A stretch of DNA of 64,000 nucleotides from Brassica napus (taxonomy: Eukaryota; Streptophyta; Magnoliopsida; Brassicales; Brassicaceae). How positions within the stretch are numbered: position 1 is the first letter of the stretch; each line of letters starts with the position of its first letter. The notes under the pieces are model-generated. The model was not told the DNA's origin and did no database searches. It saw only the letters and a list, made by a program, of their open reading frames with translations. The stretch is from contig NC_063452.1 in the NCBI RefSeq assembly GCF_020379485.1, positions 24,744,770-24,808,769 on the forward strand, written 5' to 3'. Both the position numbers and the translations under genes were made by a program. Of this stretch, positions 48,250 to 58,800 are shown piece by piece.

Positions 48250-48469
48250 TTTTTTCGGTTTTTTAAAACTTTCTGAATGTTTTTTTTCTATTTCGGTTTG
48301 TATGAATTTTAAACTTTCTGAATGTTTTTTTTTCTATTTTGGTTTGTATGAATTTAAATTCTATAATATTATTAGTTTTAAATTTCTGATTTTTTTAATT
48401 TATTAATTAATTTTAATATAAAAAAATATATAAAAATGCAAAATTAATTCGTTTTTAAAATTGGAATAT

Positions 48470-48943
48470 TCCGACGAACTCTGGGCGTCGGAATATACCG
48501 ACGGACAACGGTTCCTCGGAATATACCGACGAACCAACATCCGTCGGAATTTACCGACGAACCATTATCCGTCGGAATATACCGACGAACAAATATCCGT
48601 CGGTATATTCCGACGAACCAATGTCCGTCGGTATATTCCGACGAACAAACGTCCGTCGGAATATACCGAGGAATCCAGTACGTCGGAATTGTCCGAGGAA
48701 CGCTCTCCGTCGGTACATAGTTTTTCCGATGAACTCTGGTCTCGTGTGTCCGCATCGTAATATCGTCGGAAGTTCGTCAGAATGACGTTTCTCGGTATTC
48801 GTCAGAAAGTCGTCGGAAGTTCTGACGAAGTTTTGACGAATTTTTTTCCGACAAAACGATACCGACAGACAGGTTCGTCAGAAATTTGTCGGAATCGGTC
48901 TATTCCGACGAATTTCTGACGATTTCGGCCATCAGAATCCCCT
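48470..48943. repeat. Right subterminal repeats of CACTA 1
   Basis: About twenty alternating direct and inverted CCGACGAAC and CGTCGGAAT copies, a few with the variant CCGAGGAA near 48665-48700. Confidence 0.88.
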
Positions 48944-48958
48944 TGTTTTCTTGTAGTG

Positions 48959-49003
48959 TTTGTGGCGTGAGCAGTGTGTCCTTCCCAGAGGAACTCTCGG
49001 CTC
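48959..49003 (-). pseudogene. Prolyl-tRNA synthetase fragment, part upstream of the CACTA insertion
   Basis: On the minus strand an acceptor AG before 49003 is followed by SREFLWEGHTAHAT. This exon continues, after the 8-kb CACTA element and counting the TTT duplication once, as KEDADKEV at 40937-40916. No upstream synthetase exons were recognised beyond 49003. Confidence 0.85.
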
Positions 49004-49639
49004 CTGCGATGATTATAATTCAAGATTCAAACACACTTAAAACTATTAAGTGTCTTAACTCAAGAACTTATTAATCTAAGAACACTTTGATTTCGTAATG
49101 AACCATCGAAACTCTTACGATTTCGTTTTTTCGTATGTGAGAACGAAGAGGAGGATGACGAAAACGAGATTAAAGACGAACCATCTGACGAAACACCGAT
49201 GAAGAACAATGATTTTCCAAGAACCCTAAATCGCCATGGATGAAGTCAAGAGCTACGGCAGAGAAAAGAAGATTAAAAAAAAATTAGGGCAACTTTACGG
49301 GTTTTACCTCAACCGTATCTTTTTTTTCCTTTTTTTTTATTTTTAATGCTAAATCAATTACGAAAATAATTGTTATAATTATAATTCATATTAATTGGTT
49401 TATTTTAAGGGTATTATGGTATTTACAAGAATTAAAATCCTATTTTCCTAAATAATCTTCTAAAAATCCCATTGAGACAAATCTAAGTTGAGAATGTCCT
49501 TTTTTCCAATTTTCCCTAAAATAAATACTATATGGAGAATGAAAACCAGATTTTTCTAAAAGCAACATATAAATTTGATTATATTTTCAAAACCAAAAAA
49601 AAAACTACGGTTTTTTTTGATGAAATCTGTCAATATATA
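49004..49639. other. Spacer between the two CACTA elements
   Basis: AT-rich, with poly(T)/(A) runs. No gene recognised. It is flanked by oppositely oriented CACTA transposons. Confidence 0.5.
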
Positions 49640-49669
49640 CACTACAAGAAAACATCAAGGATTCTGAGG

Positions 49670-49915
49670 GAAAAAATCGTCGGAATTTCGTCGGAATATC
49701 GTTATTCCGACGACATACCGACGAAACACGTCGTCGGAAATAATTCCTCGGAATATACCGAGGGAAAAGTTCCTCAGAATAAACAGAGGAACCTGTCCCT
49801 CGGTATAGCCCGAACGTTTTTTAAAAAACGCATCGATCGATGCGTTTTTGAACAAAAACGCATCGATCGATCAAGTGAAAAATATAATTAATTTCCTCGG
49901 AATGTAAAAAATATT
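49670..49915. repeat. Left subterminal repeats of CACTA 2
   Basis: CGTCGGAAT and CCTCGGAAT motifs followed by two CATCGATCGATGCG palindromes (49830-49872), the same palindrome that forms the internal array at 52940-53645. Confidence 0.82.
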
Positions 49916-50054
49916 AATTTTTTTAAAAAAATAAAATTTCTGAAATTTAAATTCGAAAATATGAAATTAAAAGTAAAATTGAAATCATATTAATTAATAT
50001 TCAAAGTTTCACAAATAAAAATAAAACATTCCGAGTTTGTGGAAAAAAAAAAAA

Positions 50055-52250
50055 CTACGGGTCTGGCACGTCCGGGAACACCTCGTTTGGGTACATCCTC
50101 TGCATCATCTCCATCATTTGCTGGTTCAGCCTCCTCTGTGCCTCATAGTCCGCCTGTTGAGCCGCCATCTGGGTCTCTAACAAAGATATACGATCATCTT
50201 TGTCCTTCAACTGGGCCGTAAGTACTTCTGGATCAACAAAGGGCGGTGGTGCAGAAGAAGGTGGAACCGACCGGGTGCGACGACCCAAACCGACCAAACG
50301 TCCCTTCTTCTTTGGAACCGACTGTATAGAAAAAAGCCAAATTTAGAAATTTAAACCAAGAAATAAAAGAATTGAACTTTTAAAAACAAAGAACTTACGG
50401 ATTCAACGATTTCGTTGATTCGAAACCGGGACAAGTTGGTCGAAGCCGTCGAAGCGTCATCCTCGGTTTGAAGCTGAGACACTTCGTCTACCACCTGAGT
50501 TTGGACCAGGTCGACCACGTCCCTCACAAGACCGTCATCAATCTGGCCGGTCTTCTTGTTGGTATACGCCCTCCTCATTAGGGCGAGATCATCAACCGGC
50601 TCGCCATCATTTTTTTCCGCCTTGAAAAAAAACATAAATTAAAGAAACATTAGAAATTAGAAGAAATGCACAATAAATTTAAATTCTGAAACTCAAATAA
50701 TTGAAGAAAAAGCGGTTGAACTTACCATCCGATCTCCGAGAGTGGCAATAGATTGAGCACCCAAGTTATGCTTGTAGATGCCCTTCCCTTTACGGCCGCT
50801 CTTGCGGTTGGTGGAGTTGGTGGAAGAAATTTCTTTCGTCTCTTCCTTATCCCAATGCGCACACAACTCCTTCCAGACCGTGTCGTTTGTCGACTTTGGG
50901 ACCTTTTAATAAAAAAAAAAGAAAAATTTAATAAACTAAAAAATAGTTTAAATAAATTAAAAAATGGTTTAATAAATTAAATCGAACCTTATTGATTTCC
51001 CACTTCTTCTTCCACTCGTGGATCTGCTTCCCATAGTTGTCCATTACTTTATGGACGAAGTGGTGATAGATAAAGAGCGTCTCATCGGAATTCCAGTTGA
51101 ACTCTTGCTGAAAAAAAAACACAATTTGTAGAAAATTTATATTAAAGATTAAAAATATAAGTAAAAAATTAGAATACTTACCGCAAACTAACGAAACCAC
51201 AGAACCTGCTTGTCGGTTGGGAAGTGAGTGAAAGTCGGATGTCCACTGTCGAGGGCCGAGTACATCATACGGTTGATCCATGCGCTGATCCCGTTCCCGG
51301 ATCGGTTGAACCTTATTAAAAGAACAAACGGTTAATAATGAATCCAAATTTAAAGAAAAAAAAATGTTTAATTACCATGTTTGACCCCGTCCATGTGGAT
51401 ACGGAGTGAGATACGGAAGATGGTCACGACCGGGCTGTTGAACCAACTCCGCAACACGCATCACTCCCGGAGGACCCAGAGGAACAGGAGCGGATGCAGC
51501 AGCGGGAGCGAGAGGAGCAGGAGCGGGTGCAGCAGAGGGAGATGTATGGTTGGAGCTGTGGGGCGAAGGGGAATCCTGAAAATGGCTGGAATCCCGAGAC
51601 TGGCTCCCCGTACCACCACGACCACGACGCTGTCGAGGCCGGGTCTGATCATCATGAGACCTGTAAATTTGAAAAATATATTTAATAAATACAGAAATAT
51701 ATAAATTAATTTTTTTTTTTTAAAAAAAAATCCCCAAATAATTTAATCACAAAAGAAGATTTATATATATTAAAATTTTTAATAAATATATAAAAATAGT
51801 TCTAATAAACAAAAAATAGTTGTAATAAATAAAAATAGTTTAATAATTACAAAAAAATAGTTTTAATAATATATATATATTAAAATTATTTTTAAATCCC
51901 AAATAATAGATTTTAATCACAAAAAAAGTTTTATAGATATTTAAAATGTTTTGTAAAATCCAAAAAATCGAATTTATATAGAAAATTTTTTTTTTGTAAA
52001 GTCCAAAAAATCGAATTTATATAGAAAAATCGTTTTGTAAAATACAAAAATCGATTTTATAAATAGAAAAAAAAAATTATAAAAAAATTCTAAATCAATT
52101 CAACAAAACAAATCATTCAACCAAATCACAATTCTAAACCTATTATACAACCAAATCACAATCCTAACCAATCACCCTAAAAAAAATCTATCAAAACCAC
52201 ACAAAAATCTAACAAATAGAACCTAAGAGAGTGGGATAGGGTCCTTACAT
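50055..52250 (-). pseudogene. TNPA-like gene of CACTA 2 (PF03004 family), one in-frame TAG
   Basis: The start codon is split by an intron: AT at 52250-52249, G at 51660. Exon 51660-51376 is Ser/Pro/Ala-rich (TRPRQRRGRGGTGSQSRD) and ends QQPGRDHLPYLTPYPHG. Exon 51311-51182 contains GNGISAWINRMMYSALDSG and a TAG at 51190-51188 inside LWFR-stop-FA, where element 1 has Gln. Further exons are 51107-50988 (QEFNWNSDETLFIYHHFV), about 50904-50727, about 50621-50399 and about 50321-50055, the last coding a coiled coil (LKDKDDRISLLETQM) and ending FPDVPDP. Apart from the TAG the gene looks sound; read-through or a strain difference would rescue it. Confidence 0.82.
51663..52248 (-). other. Start-codon intron of the CACTA 2 TNPA-like gene
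   Basis: AT-rich intron of about 590 bp between AT and G of the inferred initiation codon. The corresponding intron in element 1 is 46025-46743. Confidence 0.65.
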
Positions 52251-52394
52251 GATTTGTGTAAGAGAAGAGGGAGATCGCCGGAGATATCGTCGGATTTCAG
52301 GGGGAAATCGCCGGAGAGAAGAGAGGATTTGCGCAGAAGAAGAAGAAAGAAATGGGGAAGAAGAAGTGGCTCGTGGAAATATTTGCCCGGTAAA

Positions 52395-52500
52395 ATGAAA
52401 ATATTCCGAGGAAATTCCGACGGATAGTAAAATATCCGTCGGAAGTTCCTCGGAATATTCCGAGGAAATACCGAGGAACTAGTGTTTGGGGTTTCAAAAC
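52395..52500. repeat. Internal repeat block upstream of TNPA in CACTA 2
   Basis: TTCCGAGGAAATTCCGACGG-type motifs. The final segment AGTGTTTGGGGTTTCAAAAC recurs at 52909-52928 after similar motifs, a direct repeat around 420 bp apart. Confidence 0.8.
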
Positions 52501-52804
52501 ATCAATTTTTTTTTCCGTATTTCATTTCTTATACAATTGTAATGCATACCATTGAGGATTCTTTGTATAGATGAGCATAAACCATGAAATAAAAAATTTC
52601 AAAACTAATTGAAAGTATTCCCTTTACCGTTCATTAAAAGGTATAAGTGTTTGTCTTATGTTGCGAGATTTCGTTCATACAATCGGAAAAGTGTTAATTA
52701 TACGGTAAAGAACAAATTTTTGACTTCATAATGAACGTATGACACTTAATAAGGGTTATATAGGTGTTATTCAAACGGCAAAACGTTGTTTTCAGTTTAA
52801 AAAC

Positions 52805-53110
52805 CCTATTTCCTCGGAATTTCCTCGGATTATTCCGAGGGAACTCCGAGGAAACCCTCTTCTTCCTCGGAATTTCCTCGGAATATTCTGAAGAAATTCC
52901 GAGGAACTAGTGTTTGGGGTTTCAAAACGTAATTTTTTTTAAATAAACGCATCGATCGATGCGTTTTTGAACAAAAACAAATCGATCGATTACAAAGATG
53001 GACCGGGCCGTAAGATTGTGATCGATCGATGAGAGAATCCCATCGATCGATCGAGAATCTCAATTGTTCCTCGGAATGTCCTCGGAAAATCTTGTATGTT
53101 TTTTTAAAAA
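52805..53110. repeat. Internal repeat block upstream of the ORF-1-like gene
   Basis: Clusters of CCTCGGAATTTCCTCGGA and its complement precede and interleave with the first ATCGATCGAT units. Confidence 0.8.
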
Positions 53111-53645
53111 CGCATCGATCGATGCGTTATAGAACAAAAACGCATCGATCGATTACAAAGATGGACCGGGCCGTAAGATTGTGATCGATCGATGAGAGTA
53201 TCCCATCGATCGATGCGTTATAGAACAAAAACGCATCGATCGATTACAAAGATGGACCGGGCCGTAAGATTGTGATCGATCGATGAGAGTATCCCATCGA
53301 TCGATCGAGAATCTCAATTGTTCCTCAAAATGTCCTCGGAAAATCTTGTATGTTTTTTTAAAAACGCATCGATCGATGCGTTATAGAACAAAAACGCATC
53401 GATCGATTACAAAGATGGACCGGGCCGTAAGATTGTGATCGATCGATGAGAGTATCCCATCGATCGATCGAGAATCTTAATTTTTCCTCGGAATGTCCTC
53501 GGAAAATCTTGTATGTTTTTTTAAAAACGCATCGATCCATGCGTTTCTGAACAAAAACAAATCGATCGATTACAAAGATGGACCGGGCCGTAAGATTGTG
53601 ATCGATCGATGCGTTATAGAACAAAAACGCATCGATCGATGCGTG
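52940..53645. repeat. Tandem array of ATCGATCGAT-bearing units
   Basis: Units of roughly 100-165 bp begin AACGCATCGATCGATGCGTT near 52943, 53109, 53205, 53362, 53526 and 53608. They share CGATTACAAAGATGGACCGG, GCCGTAAGATTGTGATCGAT and TATCCCATCGATCGATCGAG. Each unit carries three or four self-complementary ATCGATCGAT cores. The array ends about 55 bp before the leader of the ORF-1-like gene. Confidence 0.88.
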
Positions 53646-53714
53646 TTCGGAAAACAGAATTATAAGGCAAAACCCGACCTTTTCTGGATCTAAACCTTAG
53701 AACTCTCATCCCCT

Positions 53715-54151
53715 CCGATTTCCCCTATAATTCGCCCCCCCTTTCTCTCTCTATAATCATCCGATTTGAACAATTTTGGGCTCCATTCCACTTGATTTTT
53801 CGAGCTCTACCTGATTCCTACACTCGTCTTCACCCTAAGACAGGTATACTCCGCGAATCTCCACATTCTGAAATCGTGTTCTTGAGCATTTTTTGGGTTT
53901 TGTGAATTTCTTATTTCCGTGTTGATTCCTTGATCAAATATGCATGAAACAGATGTTTAAACATGGAATAGAACACAATTGTCTGTGATCAACGAGTTTG
54001 GAACAGGATTTGAGATGATTTAGGGATTGAGAATTTTTTTCAATTTGGTTTTTTTTTTATCACAACTCGATTTCGCTTTTCATTTTCATGTTGCTTTGAG
54101 TTCTTAATTGATTATAACCATGTTGAGAGCAATGATTCTATTTTGTAGAGA
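53715..54151 (+). promoter_or_regulatory. Promoter, leader and 5'UTR intron of the ORF-1-like gene
   Basis: CTCTCTCTATAATC near 53744-53757 resembles a CT-rich leader with a TATA-like box. A donor (CAG|GTATACTC, intron from 53843) and an acceptor (TTTTGTAG at 54142-54149) define a leader intron ending three bases before the ATG at 54152. This gene-like structure argues for an expressed unit. Confidence 0.55.
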
Positions 54152-55600
54152 ATGAAGCGCACGAAAATGTCAGCAAAGAAGAACACACAAGAAGAGGGTT
54201 CGTCTCAGCGAGAGAAGCAAAGGCCAAAGAAGTGGGATAAGTCTGATACCACCCACTACAACAACATGAAGAAGGTAGCCGTTCCGGCTACACAACTAGC
54301 ATGTCCTGAGACGATGACAATATTGGGAATCCAAGCAGACATTGAAGGACTGTTCCAGAACATGGGTCTAGGCCAACTATGCAACCTCAACGAACCCACT
54401 TATCCGGAGTTGGTACGCCAGTTCATAGCATCCGCATACGTCACCCGTCCCGATGATAGCCATCAGGAAGGTTTCCTGGCATTCGTAGTGCAGAAAGTAT
54501 ACTATGAGGTATCTTTCACAGACCTCTGCAGACTATTTGGATTGAGTGCAGGGGAGAGGACATCTGGTCTTTATTGGACTTCAGAGCTGTTGAACTTCTG
54601 GGAAACGATTGGCACAGGGGTTTATAGATCTTCTCAGGCAAAGGAGTCACTTATCCGGAGCCCAGTACTGAGATATGCCACACGCCTCATTGGCTCATTG
54701 CTATACGGGACAACCACAGCCGCATCAGTCACGCAATGGGAGTTGTGCCTCCTGTACCAAGGTGTGAGGCATTTGCTACCGGCATTTGGAAACTCTACAT
54801 TCCCACCTGCTACTGCCTTCAACATGGGAGCGGTGCTGGCCGCAAACTTAGCAGGATACAAGGGGAAAGTAACCAAATACAAGAGCAATGCATGTGGATT
54901 TGGTGCAGTGATTACTCGGATCCTTAGACATGTGGGTGTAGACTGCAAGAACCAGCAGGTAGCACTGGACAGATCGAACAACATTGCTTGGAACTACCTG
55001 GATGTCATTTCTCTAGTAAGTAAGGAGTTCATAGCTGGTCCCCACTCGAGGATCCATCGGGATGGTCCTTACGTCTACGTATTCCAGGACCGAGCGAAGA
55101 AAACACTCTACTGCCACCTACCTCAGATCGGTCTGACTTCTCTACTTTCAGAGGCTGCAGTTGAGTTCCTACCCCCTGCTACCGCACTAGTAGACAAGCC
55201 ATCCTTCTTCACGCCAAAATATCAGACCAAAGGCAAGGGCGTGGTTGATGAAGAAGGAGAAGATGAGGCTGCACAAGCCATTCCAGATGATTCACAACCC
55301 CATCAGCTACTCCCATCAGACTCCAGCCAGTACAAGCTGCAAGAGCTTCCACCGAACGCCACTTCGCGCCAGCAACAACATTGGAGAGATCAGAGCATAA
55401 AGACAAACAACGACATGCTACACAAGATCTGGGCTGCCATTTCACGTATCAGGCCGTGTCGTTGCCAAAAGGATGATGTAGTTCATCGGGACAACTCTCC
55501 ATCCAGCTCTGGTTCGGGTTCGAGTGGTACACACAGGGTAAGAAAGAGGTCCAAGAGACCCAACGATGCAGGAACATCTGGAGCAGGAGACGAGGAGTAG
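54152..55600 (+). CDS. ATHILA ORF-1-like protein carried inside CACTA 2
   Basis: An uninterrupted 482-codon frame without introns. The N terminus is basic (MKRTKMSAKKNTQEEG). Residues about 45-330 follow the pattern of the ATHILA ORF-1 family (PF03078), the gag-position protein of Athila gypsy retrotransposons: LGIQADIEGLFQNMGLGQLC, YPELVRQFIASAYV, VYYEVSFTDLCRLFGLSAGE, FWETIGTGVYRSSQAKESLI, SPVLRYATRLIGSLLYG. The tail is Gln/Ser-rich and ends in a basic stretch (HRVRKRSKRPNDAG). No LTR, primer site or pol lies nearby; CACTA repeats flank it. It is on the strand opposite to the transposase genes, with its stop 274 bp from the TNPD stop. Function inside the transposon is unknown. The alternative is a relic of a nested Athila insertion. 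Confidence 0.78.
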   Translation: MKRTKMSAKKNTQEEGSSQREKQRPKKWDKSDTTHYNNMKKVAVPATQLACPETMTILGIQADIEGLFQNMGLGQLCNLNEPTYPELVRQFIASAYVTRPDDSHQEGFLAFVVQKVYYEVSFTDLCRLFGLSAGERTSGLYWTSELLNFWETIGTGVYRSSQAKESLIRSPVLRYATRLIGSLLYGTTTAASVTQWELCLLYQGVRHLLPAFGNSTFPPATAFNMGAVLAANLAGYKGKVTKYKSNACGFGAVITRILRHVGVDCKNQQVALDRSNNIAWNYLDVISLVSKEFIAGPHSRIHRDGPYVYVFQDRAKKTLYCHLPQIGLTSLLSEAAVEFLPPATALVDKPSFFTPKYQTKGKGVVDEEGEDEAAQAIPDDSQPHQLLPSDSSQYKLQELPPNATSRQQQHWRDQSIKTNNDMLHKIWAAISRIRPCRCQKDDVVHRDNSPSSSGSGSSGTHRVRKRSKRPNDAGTSGAGDEE

Positions 55601-55804
55601 GAGCTATCACCGGCTATTTTATTTTCTTTTCTATTCTAACGTTTTATGGTCTTATTTTCTGTTAATTTTGAACTGAGTTTTTTTTTGGGTTTCTTAATTA
55701 TGAGTTCGTATTTCTTTTACATGGTTTCTTCGTTTTATTTGGTTGTGTTCTGAGTAGTTTTTAATTCGTATTCAGCTTTGCCTTGCTAGATAAACCAAAT
55801 AACT

Positions 55805-55858
55805 ATTATCCGAGGAAAGAGGTTATATCAAGTGTTCCTCGGAATTTCCTCGGTATTT
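55805..55858. repeat. Internal repeat block between the ORF-1-like and TNPD genes
   Basis: Short CCGAGGAAAG and CCTCGGAATTTCCTCGG motifs sit between the two convergent stops, the same motif class as the terminal arrays. Confidence 0.75.
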
Positions 55859-55882
55859 CTTTAAAAAATAAAATAAATAAGT

Positions 55883-58800
55883 TCAATGGTAGTCTGTTTC
55901 CGAGTCATCATCACCAGATGAATCTGAATCTGGATCTTCGTGAAACTCTCCAATCACTGGTTCATCCTCTACGTGAACGACGGCTTCCTCTCCAAAGTCG
56001 GTTAAATCGACTACAAGGCCAACTCCAGCTAAATCTTCTGCTGCACTTAAGTTGCCGGATGTGCTTGGTTGTAGTGGGTCTTCCAGCTCAGAACTTCCCT
56101 GAACTCGGCCTCTCGGGTTGAGTCTTGTAACAGTAACCCATGGATCATCTCTGTTCCTTACCCGGGGGTACTTGATATAACAAACCTGTAACATTTAGAA
56201 AAATTATAAATTAATACACATGATGATGAATCATTCTGAATAATTAACATTTAATTACCTGATCGGCCTGAGAAGCAAGAATGAAAGGATCATAATATTG
56301 CAGCTTTCGCCTCGAATTTACTGATGTAACACCAAATGCATCTGTTCTCACACCTCGATCTGGGGTGTTGTCGTGCCAATCACAATAGAAAACAGTACAG
56401 CGCAATCCAACCATGCCCAAATACTTAATTTCCAAAATCTCATGTATGTGTCCGTAGTATACATCATCTCCTGATGCAGAACAAACGCCAGCATCATAAG
56501 TCGTACTCGAACGTCTCCTCTTCTGAGTTGTGAATGCATATCCTCGAGTACAAAATCTCGGATATGACTTCACAACAAAGTTTGGTCCAACGACCATCTC
56601 ACGTATCCAATCGTCAAATGTTTCACCTCTGGCCAAACCAGCAGACACCTATTAATAGCACATATATATATATTATATCAATAAATGTGAATTAGTATAA
56701 ATATGTGATAAAATATATTTTAATTTGTTTAAAGCACTCACATAAGTAAACATCCATCCACTAAATTCTCTCTGCTTCATTTCTTCTAGTTCGTCCTCTG
56801 TGGCGTATCTATACTCGAACCGCTTTTCTGCCATGAAAATCCTGTATATGATGACAATAATGTAATTAATTAAGATTTAAATTTCAACTTGTTAAAATAA
56901 AAATTTGTAAGCTCATTTATTTACCTCTCATATTGAAGAACGTCTTCGCAGTTGGTGAGCAAATATGTTTGCAAATGACTGCGCTCCTGCTCAGTAAGTC
57001 GACGGTCCTTTGGTTTTCCGCTAAGTCGTCCAACATCTGTGAAAATGTCTGGAACCGTAACATGATATGTTGCCCGTTCGCCTCTATCATCATGCCGAGC
57101 AGGTCTTCTGTTTTTGGTCTGAACTTCTGCTGGAAAGTAGTACTCGGCAAAGTTTGAAGTTTCTTCATTGATCATCTGTGCGACTATAGAACCTTCCACC
57201 CTACTTAAATTTTTCACCATCTTCTTCAAATGGAACATATACCGCTCATACAGATACATCCATCTATACTGCACAGGACCACCAAGTTCCAATTCTCTTG
57301 CCAGGTGAATAACAAGATGCTCCATAACATCAAAAAATGAGGGAGGAAATATCTTCTCAAGGTTGCACTGAATCACGGCTATGTTAGTCTTCAAATTTTC
57401 AATACCTTCAAGAGTCACTGATCTCGTGCATAAATCGCGGAAGAAACCACTTATCCCTGCAATTGCTTCATGAACATTTCGTGGTAATAGTTCCTTGAAG
57501 GCGAACGGAAGGAGGCGCTGCATCATTACATGGCAATCGTGGCTTTTCAAGCCAGTAAACTTTCCTTCCTTTCTGTCGATACAGTTACGCAAATTTGATG
57601 CGTAACCGTCTGGAAATTCCACATCGTTTGAAATCCAATCAAAGAACGCATCTTTTCCCGCTGCATCAAGTCGGTATATGGGAAAAGGAGCCCTACCATT
57701 TTCATCAACATGAAGTTCTGAACGAGCACATATATCGACTAAATCCAGTCTTGACTTCAAATTATCCTTTGTTTTACCTTGAACATTAAGGATCGTGTTC
57801 ATGAGATTGTCAAAAAAGTTCTTCTCAATATGCATGACATCTAAATTATGCCTTAGCAGATGATCCTCCCAGTATGGCAGATCCCAGAAAATACTTTTTT
57901 TGTGCCAGTTATGTAGTTCTCCAACAGCATCTACCGGAAAACGCTCATGTCCACCGACTTCTGGCGTCCTTTCTGCACCAAAATCTCTTAGTTGTATCTT
58001 CAAATCTTTCCCACAAATTTCCGGAGGTGGACTGTCAAACACCCTCTTGTTCTTCGTAAACAAATTCCTACTCCTACGATATGGATGATCAGGTGGTAGG
58101 AATCTCCTGTGACAGTCAAACCAACACGTTTTCCTTCCGTGTTTTAGTTGGAAAGCATCAGTGTTATCTTGACAATATGGACATGATAGCCTTCCATGCG
58201 TTGTCCATCCAGACAACATACCATATGCTGGAAAATCACTTATTGTCCACATTAGTACTGCCCGCATTTGAAAGTTTTCTTTACACGAAACATCGTATGT
58301 TTCAGCACCTTGAGCCCATAGTTGTTGCAACTCATATATTAGTGGCTGAAGAAACACATCAAGTGATCTCTTAGGATGCTCTGGTCCGGGAACGAGAATC
58401 GAGAGAAACAAAAACTCTCGTCGCAAGCACAAGTTTGGGGGGAGGTTGTATGGTGTAAGAATGACGGGCCATAGAGAATACTGTCTTCCACTCTTGCCAA
58501 ACGGACTAAAACCATCAGTACATAATCCAAGGTAGACATTTCTTCTCTCATACGCAAAGTCGGGATACTTTGATTGGAAATGCTTCCACGCTTTTGCATC
58601 TGAAGGATGTCTGATCTCACCATCTGTTGAGTGCTCCGCATGCCATCTCATTGGTTGCGCTGTGCGTTCAGACAGATACAACCTCTGCAACCTTTCCGTC
58701 AAAGGTAAATACCACATCCTTTTATATGGCACTGGAACTCTTCCACTCGTATCTTTATAACGAGGCTTTCCACAAAATTTGCATGTAACCCGCTGTTCAT

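Larger units (their letters stand above)
40938..48958 (+). mobile_element. CACTA (En/Spm) transposon 1, 8.0 kb, defective
   Basis: Ends in 15-bp inverted repeats CACTACAAGAAAACA (40938-40952 and the complement of 48944-48958) with TTT duplicated on both sides (40935-40937 and 48959-48961). Subterminal arrays of TTCCGACGGA and GTCGGAAT motifs lie at about 40960-41320 and 48470-48950. It contains a TNPD-type and a TNPA-type gene in the same orientation, both with premature stops. The termini look intact, so it could still be moved in trans. Confidence 0.95.

Noticed and set aside
52940..53645. CRISPR-like array of palindromic repeats
   Set aside because: Unit length varies, the spacers are themselves repeated, and the setting is a plant CACTA transposon.
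53358..53693. Frames across the ATCGATCGAT array
   Set aside because: They repeat the same residues (IDRCV, NASIDHNL) because the DNA is tandemly repeated. No protein evidence.
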